Part shown: piece after piece, positions 8,952 through 17,941 of the stretch
Numbering within the stretch: position 1 is the stretch's first letter
Layout: every line of letters begins with the position of its first letter
NCBI RefSeq assembly: GCF_021172045.1
Contig: NZ_CP087164.1
Location: forward strand, 992,001 to 1,056,000
Reading direction: 5' to 3'
Length of the DNA: 64,000 bases
DNA from: Capillimicrobium parvum
GTDB taxonomy: Bacteria > Actinomycetota > Thermoleophilia > Solirubrobacterales > Solirubrobacteraceae
Translations under genes and position numbers: made by a program
The notes under the pieces: generated by a model
What the model saw: the letters and a program-made list of their open reading frames with translations, nothing else
Told to the model about the DNA's origin: nothing
Database searches by the model: none

Positions 8952-9466
8952 TGGCGGGCGCGCCGCGGTCGTCGCTGCTGCGGCGTCTCGGCTTCCGCCG
9001 CGTCCGCGGATCCGCGCGCAGCGTCCTGCTGGTCTGCTCGCCGGGCGGCCATCTCCAGCAGCTGCTGGCGCTCGAGCCGGCGTGGGACGGCCTGCACACG
9101 AGCTGGGTGACCCTGCCCGGCGCGGACGTCGAGCATCTCCTGGAAGGGCGGGCCGTCGACCTGGCGCACGGCCCGACCAACCGGGACCTCGGCATGCTCG
9201 TCCGCAACCTGCCGCTGGCGTGGCGCATCATCCGCGCGCGCGATCCCGACGCCATCCTCTCGACCGGCGCGGGCGTGTGCGTGCCGTTCTTCTGGGTCGG
9301 CCGGCTGCTCGGCCGCCGCTGCGTCTACGTCGAGAGCTTGACCAGGCTGGACTCGGCGTCGCTGAGCGCGAAGCTGATCTACCCGTTCGCGTCGGAGTCC
9401 TTCGTCCAGTGGCCGGGGGCCCGGCTGCGGCGGCGGCACCGCTACGCGGGGAGCGTCCTGTCGTGA
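8951..9466 (+). CDS. PssD/Alg14-like glycosyltransferase subunit
   Basis: 171 residues. The start ATG overlaps the preceding stop by one base (TGATG). The protein has the Alg14/PssD plan: a nucleotide-fold start (VLLVCSPGGHLQQLL at about 25-39), then ILSTGAGVCVPFFWVGRLLG and CVYVESLTRLDSASLS. In Alg13/Alg14 and PssD/PssE pairs this subunit is the membrane-associated acceptor-binding half and recruits the catalytic half. The catalytic partner is the next gene, whose start overlaps this stop (GTGA), consistent with a stoichiometric two-piece enzyme adding the second sugar to the lipid carrier. Confidence 0.9.
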   Translation: MAGAPRSSLLRRLGFRRVRGSARSVLLVCSPGGHLQQLLALEPAWDGLHTSWVTLPGADVEHLLEGRAVDLAHGPTNRDLGMLVRNLPLAWRIIRARDPDAILSTGAGVCVPFFWVGRLLGRRCVYVESLTRLDSASLSAKLIYPFASESFVQWPGARLRRRHRYAGSVLS

Positions 9467-9990
9467 TCTTCGTCACCGTGGGGACCCACCAGCAGCCGTT
9501 CACGCGCCTGCTCGCCGCGGTCGGCCCGCTGGCCGGCGTCGACGAGCTCGTGGTGCAGCACGGCAGCGCTCCGGCGCCGCCCGAGGCCGCGGTGGCCGTC
9601 CCGTACCTGTCGTTCGCGCAGACCGTCGCCTACGTCGAGCGCGCGAGCGTGGTCGTCACCCACGCCGGCGTCGGCAGCTTCCTCGTCGCCCGCCGCGCCG
9701 GGCACGTGCCGGTGATGGTGCCGCGACTGCGCCGCCTGGGCGAGCACGTCGACGATCATCAGGTGCAGTTCGCCCGTGCGCTCGAGGAGCAGGACGACGC
9801 CATCGCCGTCCTCGACGTCGCCGGGCTCCTGGGGGCCGTACGGGCCGTCCCGCCGCGGCGACCGGTGGCGGCCGCGCGGCCCGGGACCCTGCCCGCGGCG
9901 GTCCGGCGGGCGCTCGACGGCGAGCCGCTCGGGTCGGCGGCGCCGCGCTGGGCGCCCTACGCCGCGGGGCGGCGCTCGGCGGCGACGTAG
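9463..9990 (+). CDS. PssE/Alg13-like glycosyltransferase subunit
   Basis: 175 residues from GTG 9463, which overlaps the previous stop (GTGA). It starts at once with the Alg13-type strand (VIFVTVGTHQQPF) and holds VVTHAGVGSFLVARRAGHVPVMVPR and GEHVDDHQ, which form the UDP-sugar binding half of GT28-type enzymes. It should pair with the product of the preceding gene. The C-terminus is longer than in a minimal PssE and Pro/Ala/Arg-rich. The last 34 bases overlap the 3' end of the convergent deacetylase gene. Confidence 0.9.
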   Translation: MIFVTVGTHQQPFTRLLAAVGPLAGVDELVVQHGSAPAPPEAAVAVPYLSFAQTVAYVERASVVVTHAGVGSFLVARRAGHVPVMVPRLRRLGEHVDDHQVQFARALEEQDDAIAVLDVAGLLGAVRAVPPRRPVAAARPGTLPAAVRRALDGEPLGSAAPRWAPYAAGRRSAAT

Positions 9991-10802
9991 CCGCGGCGGC
10001 GGACCGTGTCGGTCCAGGTCCGCGCCGGCGAGAGCAGGAGTCCCCGTCCGACCGGCGAGAGCTTCAGCGCGAAGCGGCTGCGGTCGTCGCGGTGGTCGAT
10101 GGCGACCCGCGGGATAGACAGCAGGTCCGCCGTGGCCTGGCCCTGGCGCGGGAGCGTGAACGCGTGGCGATACCCCGCATCCCGCGCGGCAGCCGCCACC
10201 CGGGGGTCCCACTCGCCGAAGGGATAGGCGAGCGAGTCGCAGCGGCCGAGCCGCTCCATGATCCGGCGGCGGGAGTCCAGCAGCTCGTCGCGCAGCTCGT
10301 CGTCGCCCAGCGCCGGGAGGTGGAGGTGCCGGTTGGTGTGGCTGCCGAACTCGATCCCGGCCTCGGCCATCGCCTCGGCCGCCGGCCAGTCGAGCGACCG
10401 CATGACCTCGGGGTGCGCGTCGCGGCGCGGCCGGATCTCGGGCCAGTCGAACGCCGCGCCCGAGTCGACCGCGGGCGGCAGCACGAACACCAGCGCCGAC
10501 CAGCCGCGCTCGCGCAGGAGGGGCGCAACCGTCGTGGCGTTGTCGGCGAACCCGTCGTCGAAGGTCAGGAACGCCCACGGCCGTTCGGGCCGGCAGCCGG
10601 CGGCGAGCTGATGCAGCTCGCGCCCGCCGACGCCGCGGTAGCCCCAGCGCGCCAGCAGGTGGAGGTGGCGCTCGAACTGCTCGACGGGGACCGACGACCA
10701 TGCCGGGCCGCGGTCGGCCACCGAGTGATAGGCGAGGAAGACCGCATCGTGTGTGCGGTTGCGCAGCGGATCGCGCACCGGTCGTGCTCCGTTTCCCGTC
10801 AT
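9957..10802 (-). CDS. Polysaccharide deacetylase (NodB/CE4 type)
   Basis: 281 residues. The NodB fold is clear: AYHSVADRG near the N-terminus, FLTFDDGFADN with the catalytic/metal Asp pair, FGSHTNRHLHLP with the metal His residues, and AYPFGEWDP. The enzyme removes N- or O-acetyl groups from a polysaccharide. No signal peptide or membrane segment is evident, so the product may act inside or leave by another route. Its ATG overlaps the stop of the upstream two-domain glycosyltransferase (ATGA), so the two are one operon. A second deacetylase lies at 14695. Confidence 0.9.
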   Translation of the reverse strand: MTGNGARPVRDPLRNRTHDAVFLAYHSVADRGPAWSSVPVEQFERHLHLLARWGYRGVGGRELHQLAAGCRPERPWAFLTFDDGFADNATTVAPLLRERGWSALVFVLPPAVDSGAAFDWPEIRPRRDAHPEVMRSLDWPAAEAMAEAGIEFGSHTNRHLHLPALGDDELRDELLDSRRRIMERLGRCDSLAYPFGEWDPRVAAAARDAGYRHAFTLPRQGQATADLLSIPRVAIDHRDDRSRFALKLSPVGRGLLLSPARTWTDTVRRRGYVAAERRPAA

Positions 10803-13060
10803 CGCACGCCGGCACTCACCGCAGGAGGTGCGGGTGCCAGCTCGCGGTAGAGATCGTCGAGGCGCTGGTAGACCTCCTCGTGGCCCAGCCGGTCGGCCCG
10901 GGCGGCGGCGGCGGCGCCCAGCCGCGTGCGCAGGGCGGCGTCGCCCGCCAGCCGCGCGAGCGCCTGGGCCAGCGCGACGGGATCGGCGGGGTCGACCAGC
11001 ACGCCGTCGACGCCGTCGCTGATGACCTCCGGGATCCCGCCCGCGCGCGTGGCGACCACGGCCTTCCCCTGCGAGAGCGCCTCGAGCAGGACGACGGGCA
11101 GCCCTTCGGAGATCGACGGCAGCACGACGATATCTGCGTCGGCGAGGGCGGCACCGGCCGCGTCGCGCTCGAGCCAGCCCAGCCACCTGACCCGGCCCCC
11201 GGTGTCGCGCAGCTCGGGCGCCGGCCCGAGGCCCGCCATGGTCACCGACACGCGAGGCGCGGCGGCCAGGAGCTCCGGCAGCGCCTCGACGAGCACGTGG
11301 CCGCCCTTGGCCGGGTTGGCGAACCCGCCGAGATACAGGACCTCGACCGCGTCGCGTCCCGGGGCCGACGCCGTGGCCGGGCGCGGCGCAGCGGCCGCGG
11401 GCCTCGGCGGCGCGGCGTTGGGCACGACGACGATGCCATGCACGCCGAGCCCGCGCTCGATCTCAAGGGCCCCGGCGCTCGACACGCTGACCACCCGGTC
11501 GGCGGCGCGGAATGCCCAGGCGAACAGCCGACGCCGCAGGGGCCCGATGCGCTCGCAGAAGGCCGCGATGTCGCCCGGCCCGGCGTGGACGTGCAGGATG
11601 ACCGGACGGCCGGTCGCGCGCGCGGCGAGCACGCAGACGCTCTTGCGGTACCAGCTGCCGCGGGTGGCCGTGTGGATGTGGACGAGGCGCCGGCCTCTCC
11701 GCAGCGACCAGCCCACCAGACGCGCCAGGCCGCCGGCGAACGTGGCCGCGCGGCGCCATGGATCGGCGTCGCCGTACGTCGCGGTGCCATAGGTGGCGAT
11801 GAAGTCGAGCTGGTGGCGCTCGGCGAGCGGTGACGAGAACAGACCTTGCATGACCGCGGGCATCCCGCCGCGGCCATGCAGGTCCGGCCCCACCTGGGCG
11901 ACCCGCAGACGGGACATGGGTGCGGGCCGCCCGGGCAGCGCTGACGCGAACACGTCGGCATAGCGCCGCACCATGGTGTCCGCGTCGTAGCCGGCGGCTC
12001 CCCGCCGGCCAAGGTCGGAGAGCTCATGCCGAAGGCGATCGTCGGCGAGGACCCGGCCGCACGCCGCGGTGAACGCGGCATCGTCCATGTGCGGCACGCA
12101 GACGCCGCCGCCCGTCGCCGCGAGCACCGTGCCGACGTCCCCGACGTCGTAGGCGACGACCGGGACGCCGAGCGCGAGCGCCTCCAGGATGGTCATCGGC
12201 ATCGTGTCGGCGCGCGACGGCAGGACCAGCAGGTCGGCGAGCGCCATCACGCCGGGCGCGTTGCCGCGGCGCCCGAGGAACACCGCCCAGTCGGCACCCA
12301 TCGCCTGCGCGCGGGTGCGCAGCTCGTCCTCGCGCGGCCCGGTGCCGACGAACACCGCGCGCACGTCGCCGAGGGCGTTTCGCAGTGCCGCGACGGTCTC
12401 GAGCGTCTGCTCCTGGTTCTTCTCGGTGCGGAAGTGGGCGACGTGGACGACCACGAGCGCCTGGTCGGGGATCCCGAGCTCCGCCCGTGAGGGCCCGCGG
12501 CCCGCCGCGCCCCGCACCTCGTCGAGCGGGATCCCGTTGGGGATGTGGACCAGCCGGTCGCGCGGCACGCCCTCGGCGGCGAGCAGCTGCTCCTGCGAGC
12601 GCGCGCAGACCACCGTCGTCGCGGTCAGCGGGCCGAGCAGGCGGTGGTGGGCGGAGACCCAGCGCCCGCGGGGCGCGCCTTGGCGCGAGACGTGGATGCG
12701 GCGGTCGGTCGCGTGGTCGGACACGACCACCGGCCGGCGGGCCAGCAACGCGGCGAGGCGCCCGTACAGGGTGGCGTCCCAGCTAGTGCAGTGCACCACG
12801 TCGGCCCGGCGCGCCAGCCGTGTGAGCTGCGGAAGCGCGAGGAGCCGGGCGCGCGGTCCGAACGCGCCGAGCTCGAGGATGCGCACGCCGGCCGACGTCA
12901 GCGCCTCGACGGGAGGCAGCACGCGTCCCAGCGCCACGACCGTCACGTCGTCGCCCTGCTGCGCCAGGCCGCGGGCCAGGTGGCGGACCTGCCATTCGGC
13001 TCCGCCGGTGCCCAGATTCGAGAGCACGAGCAGCAGTCGGCGGGGCCTCGTCATCTCCAC
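10799..13060 (-). CDS. Two-domain GT4 glycosyltransferase fusion
   Basis: 753 residues with two complete GT-B glycosyltransferase units in one frame. Unit 1 (about 1-375) has LSNLGTGGAEWQVRHLARGL and a donor-site region ADLLVLPSRADTMPMTILEALALG. Unit 2 begins near MSRLRVAQVGPDLHGRGG and has LYLGGFANPAKGGHVLVEAL and ADIVVLPSISEGLPVVLLEALSQGK. Both keep the EX7E-like donor motif, so both are probably active and could add two successive sugars. GTG 13060 has AGGA 6 bases upstream; the ATG six bases further in is an alternative start. Ordinarily these are separate genes, so the fusion is real or reflects a lost stop codon; no frameshift is visible. Confidence 0.88.
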   Translation of the reverse strand: MEMTRPRRLLLVLSNLGTGGAEWQVRHLARGLAQQGDDVTVVALGRVLPPVEALTSAGVRILELGAFGPRARLLALPQLTRLARRADVVHCTSWDATLYGRLAALLARRPVVVSDHATDRRIHVSRQGAPRGRWVSAHHRLLGPLTATTVVCARSQEQLLAAEGVPRDRLVHIPNGIPLDEVRGAAGRGPSRAELGIPDQALVVVHVAHFRTEKNQEQTLETVAALRNALGDVRAVFVGTGPREDELRTRAQAMGADWAVFLGRRGNAPGVMALADLLVLPSRADTMPMTILEALALGVPVVAYDVGDVGTVLAATGGGVCVPHMDDAAFTAACGRVLADDRLRHELSDLGRRGAAGYDADTMVRRYADVFASALPGRPAPMSRLRVAQVGPDLHGRGGMPAVMQGLFSSPLAERHQLDFIATYGTATYGDADPWRRAATFAGGLARLVGWSLRRGRRLVHIHTATRGSWYRKSVCVLAARATGRPVILHVHAGPGDIAAFCERIGPLRRRLFAWAFRAADRVVSVSSAGALEIERGLGVHGIVVVPNAAPPRPAAAAPRPATASAPGRDAVEVLYLGGFANPAKGGHVLVEALPELLAAAPRVSVTMAGLGPAPELRDTGGRVRWLGWLERDAAGAALADADIVVLPSISEGLPVVLLEALSQGKAVVATRAGGIPEVISDGVDGVLVDPADPVALAQALARLAGDAALRTRLGAAAAARADRLGHEEVYQRLDDLYRELAPAPPAVSAGVR

Positions 13061-13199
13061 GCCGCTTCCTACGCACGGTCCCGCGGTTTCATGACCCGGG
13101 TACGGCGCGGCATCCACGGCTCGTCCGAAAGCGTCAGAAGGCGGCGATCGTGCGCGTAGAGCGACATGGACGGCGGACTCCCGCCGAGATCGCTCTGCG

Positions 13200-14708
13200 A
13201 TGTCGCTCTTCAAGAACACGGCTGCGCAGTCGCTGAACCTGCTCAGCTCCTATCTGTTCAGCCTCCTGATCGCGCCGGTGATGCTCCACCAGCTGGGACT
13301 CACCATGTTCGGGGTCTGGGCGGTGACCGGCGCGATGGCCACGTACGCCGGTCTCGCGGACTTCGGCATCACGCGGTCCCTGTCGCGCTTCGTCGCCATG
13401 TACGACGTCGAGGGCGATGACCACGCGATCGCCGAGAGCATCGGTCTCGGTCTGATCGCCATCACCGTCGTGACCATCATCGCCACGGGCCTCGCGTTCG
13501 TGACGCTGCCGCTGTTCGCCGACAGCCTCGGTGTGATCAGCGAGGCAGACCTGCGCATCGTCCTGCTGAGCTCCGTCGCGGTCTTCTCGTTCACGGCATA
13601 CCGGCGGGTACTCAACTCGGTCGAGATCGGGCTGCGGCAGATGGTGCCGCCGAACGTGGCCAACCTCTTCACCAACGTGGTGAACTTCGCGTTCAGCCTG
13701 GCCGCCCTCCTGTTGTACCCCGACCTGCCGACCTACGCGGTGGCCAACGCCCTGTCGTACATGGTCGGCATCGGCGCCGCGATCGCCAGCGTCCGGCACG
13801 TGTGGGGGTCGGTCCCGCTGGCCTGGCCGTCGCGACGGCGCGCCCGCGAGATCACATCCTTCGGCGTCAAGGCCCAGCTCCACGGGCTGTCGGACCTGAT
13901 CAACCTGCAGACCGACAAGATCATCCTGGCCTTCGCGGTCGGCGTGCGCGCGGCCGCCAGCTACGAGATCGCGGCCCGCGTCGTCAGCGCGGTCCGGTCG
14001 GTGGGGCTGCTGTCGATAGCGGCGATGATCCCCACGTTCGCCGCGCACATCGCCCAGCACGGACGCGATGATCTGCGGCGCATCTACCGCCGCTACACCC
14101 GGGTGGCGGTCGGCCTCGCCTTCCCGGTGTATGCGCTCACCTGCGTCATGTCGCCGCTGCTGCTGAAGGCCTGGCTGGGTGACGTGCCGCTCCATGCGCC
14201 GGGCGTGGTGGTGCTGCTCACCATCTCGTACCTCTTCGGCACGTCGTGCGAGGTCGCCATGAACATCGCGACCAGCGACGGGCGCCCGGGCCTGGTGGCG
14301 TCGAACTCGATCGTCACGGCGGGCGCGAACGTGGCGCTGACCCTGGCGCTCGCACCGGTGTTCGGGTTCTGGGGCGTGCTCGCGGGCACGGTCCTCGCGC
14401 TGTCGCTGGGCAGCGCTGTCTTCATCGTGCGCTACAACCGGGCGTACGGCCTGTCGTGGAGCGACTACTTCGCCGCCGTCGTCCCGCCGGCCCTGCTGTC
14501 CTTCGGCGTGGCCGCGATCATCGGCGTGTGGGTGCTGCTCCTCGGATGGGGTGAGCCCCTCCGGCTCACGTCGATCTTCCTCGTCATCGGGATAACGGCG
14601 GGCTACACGCTCATCTACTGGCCGATCGCCAGCCGGCTGGGCTTCCTGCCGGCGAAGATGACGCTGCGACCGATGAGAGGAGCCCGGCTCGCGAATGAAC
14701 AGCTCTGA
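13200..14708 (+). CDS. Wzx-type polysaccharide flippase (MATE/MOP superfamily)
   Basis: 502 residues with about 12-14 membrane segments. The first helices (NTAAQSLNLLSSYLFSLLIA, then LTMFGVWAVTGAMATYAGLADFGI) are typical of the polysaccharide transport branch of the MOP superfamily, which flips undecaprenyl-linked repeat units across the membrane. It is divergent from the two-domain glycosyltransferase gene, with 139 bases between them. Its 3' end overlaps the next gene by 14 bases, so flippase, deacetylase and methyltransferase form one operon. Confidence 0.9.
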   Translation: MSLFKNTAAQSLNLLSSYLFSLLIAPVMLHQLGLTMFGVWAVTGAMATYAGLADFGITRSLSRFVAMYDVEGDDHAIAESIGLGLIAITVVTIIATGLAFVTLPLFADSLGVISEADLRIVLLSSVAVFSFTAYRRVLNSVEIGLRQMVPPNVANLFTNVVNFAFSLAALLLYPDLPTYAVANALSYMVGIGAAIASVRHVWGSVPLAWPSRRRAREITSFGVKAQLHGLSDLINLQTDKIILAFAVGVRAAASYEIAARVVSAVRSVGLLSIAAMIPTFAAHIAQHGRDDLRRIYRRYTRVAVGLAFPVYALTCVMSPLLLKAWLGDVPLHAPGVVVLLTISYLFGTSCEVAMNIATSDGRPGLVASNSIVTAGANVALTLALAPVFGFWGVLAGTVLALSLGSAVFIVRYNRAYGLSWSDYFAAVVPPALLSFGVAAIIGVWVLLLGWGEPLRLTSIFLVIGITAGYTLIYWPIASRLGFLPAKMTLRPMRGARLANEQL

Positions 14709-15504
14709 CGGCGCCGCGCCTGTCGGCCGGTCGCGGCGGCGCATCCTGATCCTCGGCTACCACTCCGTCAGCGACACCTGGCCCGCGGCGACGTCGGTCC
14801 GGCCGCGGGACCTGTTCGAGCAGCTGGCCGCGCTCGTGCGGCGCGGGTTCCGGGGCGCCACGCTCACGGAGGCGCTGACCGCCCCGCGCCATCCGCGCAC
14901 GCTGGTGGTCACCTTCGACGACGCGCACCGCTCGGTCCTCGAGCTGGGGCTGCCGATCCTTGAGCGGATGGGGCTTCCGGGCACGGTGTTCGTCCCGACG
15001 GCGTACCCGGCGTCGGGCCGCCCGCTGGACTGGGACGGCTACTCCCGCTGGCTCGGCACCGAGCACGAGCACGAGCTCGCGTGCATGGACTGGGACCAGC
15101 TGCGCCGGCTGGCGCGGCGTGGGTGGGAGATCGGCTCCCACACGCGGTCTCACCCCCGGCTGACGCATCTCGGCGACGCCGATCTGGCGTCGGAGCTGCG
15201 GGGGTCCCGGGAGGACTGCGAGGATGCCCTCGGCCGGCGCTGCGTCTCGATCGCCTACCCCTACGGTGACGTCGACGGGCGTGTGGCCGCCGCGGCCCGC
15301 GATGCGGGGTTCGCCCTCGGCGCCACCCTGCCGAGGCATGCGGCGCCGCCGCTGCCGCTGTTGTGGCCCCGGGTCGGGGTGTACCACGGGGAGGACGCCA
15401 AGGTCGTGCGCAGGCGCGCGTGGCGACGGGCGCATCCGCTGGCGGACGCCGGGATCGGGGCCGTCCTGACGGCGGCCCGAGGAATGCTCGGGCGAGGAGC
15501 TTGA
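14695..15504 (+). CDS. Polysaccharide deacetylase (NodB/CE4 type), second copy
   Basis: 269 residues. LGYHSVSDTW, LVVTFDDAHRSVLEL, IGSHTRSHPRLTHL and AYPYGDVDGRVAAAARDAG mark the CE4 fold. The first motif is FDDA rather than the common FDDG, but the metal Asp/His residues are present. It starts inside the flippase gene (14-base overlap) and is followed after 4 bases by a methyltransferase. It is clearly related to the gene at 9957 but diverged, so the pair probably acts on different residues or steps. Confidence 0.9.
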   Translation: MNSSDGAAPVGRSRRRILILGYHSVSDTWPAATSVRPRDLFEQLAALVRRGFRGATLTEALTAPRHPRTLVVTFDDAHRSVLELGLPILERMGLPGTVFVPTAYPASGRPLDWDGYSRWLGTEHEHELACMDWDQLRRLARRGWEIGSHTRSHPRLTHLGDADLASELRGSREDCEDALGRRCVSIAYPYGDVDGRVAAAARDAGFALGATLPRHAAPPLPLLWPRVGVYHGEDAKVVRRRAWRRAHPLADAGIGAVLTAARGMLGRGA

Positions 15505-15508
15505 TCGG

Positions 15509-16240
15509 ATGACGATGCACGACACGACCGAGCGCTACACCGGGCCCGAATACCGGGAGGCCAACCCCGACTGGCACGTCTCGCACTCGCCCTGGAAGGC
15601 CGATCTGGTGGTGGACGCGCTCGGCGGGTGGCGCCCGCGGTCGATCTGCGAGGTCGGCTGCGGCGCGGGGGAGATCCTGCGCATCCTGCATGACCGGCTC
15701 GAGCCGGACCGCAGCGTCGGCTTCGAGATCGCCCCGGCGGCCTACGAGCTGTGCCTCGGCCGCACGACCGCCGGACTCGAGTTCGTACTCGGCGACGCGT
15801 CCGAGACCGGCGAGCGCTTCGACCTGATGTTGCTGATGGACGTCATCGAGCATGTCGAGGACCCGATCGGCTTCCTGCGCGGGCTGCGCGCGCGAGCGGA
15901 CCGCACGATCCTCCACATCCCGCTCGATCTGTCGGTGCAGAGCGTGCTGCGCCGCGACCGGCTCATGCACGCCCGGCGCAGTGTGGGTCACCTGCACTAC
16001 TTCACGCCCGAGACAGCGGTCGCGACCATCGAGGACGCGGGCTACGCCGTGACCGCGACCGAGATCACCCGCGTGACCGTCGACCTGCCGGTGAAGTCGT
16101 TCAAGGCGCGCGTGGCGCGCCTGCCGCGTCGGGTCCTGCCGCCGGCGTTCGTGGCCCGGACGCTCGGGGGCTTCTCGCTGCTGGTGTCGGCGGTCAACGA
16201 GCCCGCCGCCGTGTTCACGTCGCGCGCGAGCTCTCGATGA
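15509..16240 (+). CDS. Class I SAM-dependent methyltransferase
   Basis: 243 residues. The SAM-binding motif I is ICEVGCGAGEILRIL (about 47-61). FDLMLLMDVIEHVEDP is the motif IV region, and LHYFTPETAVATIEDAGY is a common C-terminal element of small sugar or lipid methyltransferases in polysaccharide loci. The likely role is methylation of a sugar residue or lipid intermediate in the locus (inference). It is last in the flippase operon. Its 3' end overlaps the convergent response-regulator gene by 26 bases. Confidence 0.88.
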   Translation: MTMHDTTERYTGPEYREANPDWHVSHSPWKADLVVDALGGWRPRSICEVGCGAGEILRILHDRLEPDRSVGFEIAPAAYELCLGRTTAGLEFVLGDASETGERFDLMLLMDVIEHVEDPIGFLRGLRARADRTILHIPLDLSVQSVLRRDRLMHARRSVGHLHYFTPETAVATIEDAGYAVTATEITRVTVDLPVKSFKARVARLPRRVLPPAFVARTLGGFSLLVSAVNEPAAVFTSRASSR

Positions 16241-16925
16241 GGCGGGTCGCCACCTCGATCGCCTCCTGTCGCGTGCGAACCTCGAGCTTGCGCATCAGGT
16301 TCTTGATGTGGCTGTAGATCGTGTCCTCGGTGAGGAACAGCGCGTCCGCGATCTCGCTCGTGGTCAGGCCGGCGACGAGCAGGTCGAGGACCTCCCATTC
16401 GCGGTCGGTGAGGTTGCTCTTGACCGGCCGGATTCCGGTCCCGGCCTCCGGGAACTGACGCAGGCGCTCGATCAGCCGCATCGTCAGCGCGCGTGAGATC
16501 GCGGCCTCGCCGCGCATGAGGCCGTGCAGGGCCTGGGCGACGGCCTGCACACCGACGTCCTTGGACAGGAACCCGCGCGCGCCGGCTCGGACGGCCCGTA
16601 GCTCGACCGCCGGCTCGCAGGCCACGGCGAAGACGAGCACCCGGACCTCCGGTGCCCGCTCCACGAGGCGCCGCACGAGCTCGATGCCGTCCATGCGCGG
16701 AAGCGTCACCTCCGTGATCAGCAGCTCGGGGCGGTAGTGCGTCGCGAGCTCGAGCGCCTCGACGCCATCGGCCGCTTCGGCCGTCACGATGAACTCCCGC
16801 CGAGCCTGCAGCTCCTCGCGTACCACCCGCCGAGCCAGCGGATCGGCATCTGCGATGATCACCCGAAGCCGCTCGCCATCGGCGAGCGGGGTCGGGTCGC
16901 CGCTGTTGGTTGCCCCTCCGGCCAT
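16215..16925 (-). CDS. NarL/FixJ-family response regulator with Glu at the phosphorylation site
   Basis: 236 residues. A receiver domain (about 18-135) is followed by a LuxR-type helix-turn-helix (LTDREWEVLDLLVAGLTTSEIA, then TEDTIYSHIKNLMRKL). In the receiver the phosphoacceptor position reads LLITEVTLP, so Asp is replaced by Glu (codon GAG). One Asp of the metal pocket is also replaced (IIADADP). The conserved Lys is kept (FLSKDV). Glu there can mimic constant phosphorylation, so this may be a phosphorylation-independent DNA-binding protein. It is the first of four related receiver genes on this strand. No histidine kinase gene is in the window. Confidence 0.92.
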   Translation of the reverse strand: MAGGATNSGDPTPLADGERLRVIIADADPLARRVVREELQARREFIVTAEAADGVEALELATHYRPELLITEVTLPRMDGIELVRRLVERAPEVRVLVFAVACEPAVELRAVRAGARGFLSKDVGVQAVAQALHGLMRGEAAISRALTMRLIERLRQFPEAGTGIRPVKSNLTDREWEVLDLLVAGLTTSEIADALFLTEDTIYSHIKNLMRKLEVRTRQEAIEVATRLIESSRAT

Positions 16926-17097
16926 TGCTCTCCCGCTGTGCCTCTCGTTGCGCCTGCCCCCGCCGGAAGGTCGGCTCGGCGCACAGCTTACTCGCCGACC
17001 TCGCCCGCGTCGATTTCCTGGCGGGTTTGAAGCACGTTGTTACCCGGTGAGCGAGGATTCAGCCAGAACTGTCGGGGAGAAATCGCCTCCTCGCCCT

Positions 17098-17772
17098 TTA
17101 GGCCCGCAGGCGCCGGCAAGCATCGACGGCTTCCTCGCGGGAATGAACGCCGAACTTGAGAAACACGCTTCTCATATGGCTGCGCACCGTCTCGACCGAC
17201 ACCGCGAGCTGCTTGGCGATCGCGGCTGTGCTCTCGCCGGCGGACATCAGATCCATGACCTGCCATTCGCGCGCGGTGAGCGTGCTGCGCACCGGTCGCA
17301 GGCCGAGGCCCGACGCAGGCGTCTCGCGCACACGCCGCATGAGCGCCGCGGAGAGGCGGCGCGGTATCGGCGCCTCACCCCGCTTGACCGCGATGAGCGA
17401 CCGCGCCAGCGCGTCCATGGGCACGCCCTTGCCGAGGATCCCCACAGCACCGGCGCGAAGCCCGAGGAGCGCCTGCTCGTCGTCGCTGCCGTTCGCGAAG
17501 ACCACGACACCCACATCCGGAGCGACGCCGTGGATCCGCCGCGTGATGCTGATGAGGTCAGGTCCCGGAAGATCGGAGTCGAGCAGGATGACGTCGGGCC
17601 GCAGGCGCCGGATCAGGTCCAGGGCCTGATGAGCATTGGTCGCCTCCCCCTCCACGCGGATGCGGGAATCGCCGGTCACCGCGCGTCGCACCGCGGTGCG
17701 CACGAGGGGGTCGTCGTCGGCCACGACGACCCGCACCTGCCTCGACTGCCGGCTGTTCGGTTCGACGGACAC
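17098..17772 (-). CDS. NarL/FixJ-family response regulator
   Basis: 224 residues from GTG 17772, chosen because GGAGG lies 5 bases upstream. A GTG 21 bases earlier has no such site. The receiver keeps the normal pocket: VVADDDPLVR, phosphoacceptor Asp in VILLDSDLP, and Lys in ILGKGV. The LuxR-type output domain reads LTAREWQVMDLMSAGESTAAIA, then VETVRSHMRSVFLKFGV. It shares the linker pattern RGEAPIP, then R-[RL]-x-RPV, with the neighbour at 16215, indicating gene duplication. Of the four receiver proteins here it is the only one with both a canonical pocket and a DNA-binding domain. Confidence 0.93.
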   Translation of the reverse strand: MSVEPNSRQSRQVRVVVADDDPLVRTAVRRAVTGDSRIRVEGEATNAHQALDLIRRLRPDVILLDSDLPGPDLISITRRIHGVAPDVGVVVFANGSDDEQALLGLRAGAVGILGKGVPMDALARSLIAVKRGEAPIPRRLSAALMRRVRETPASGLGLRPVRSTLTAREWQVMDLMSAGESTAAIAKQLAVSVETVRSHMRSVFLKFGVHSREEAVDACRRLRA

Positions 17773-17941
17773 TCCGTCCTCCGGTCTCGGCACAGAAACA
17801 ACATCCCCCGCTAGTGGGCGCGAGCGACGGGCGCACGCTAACCGCCCGGCCGCGGGAAGCTACGGGGGAATCCCTGAGGCTCCGGTGGCAGGAAGCCCCG
17901 CCTGCTCGGGTGGGTTCCTCACCGCCATTCGCGGAGCATGG

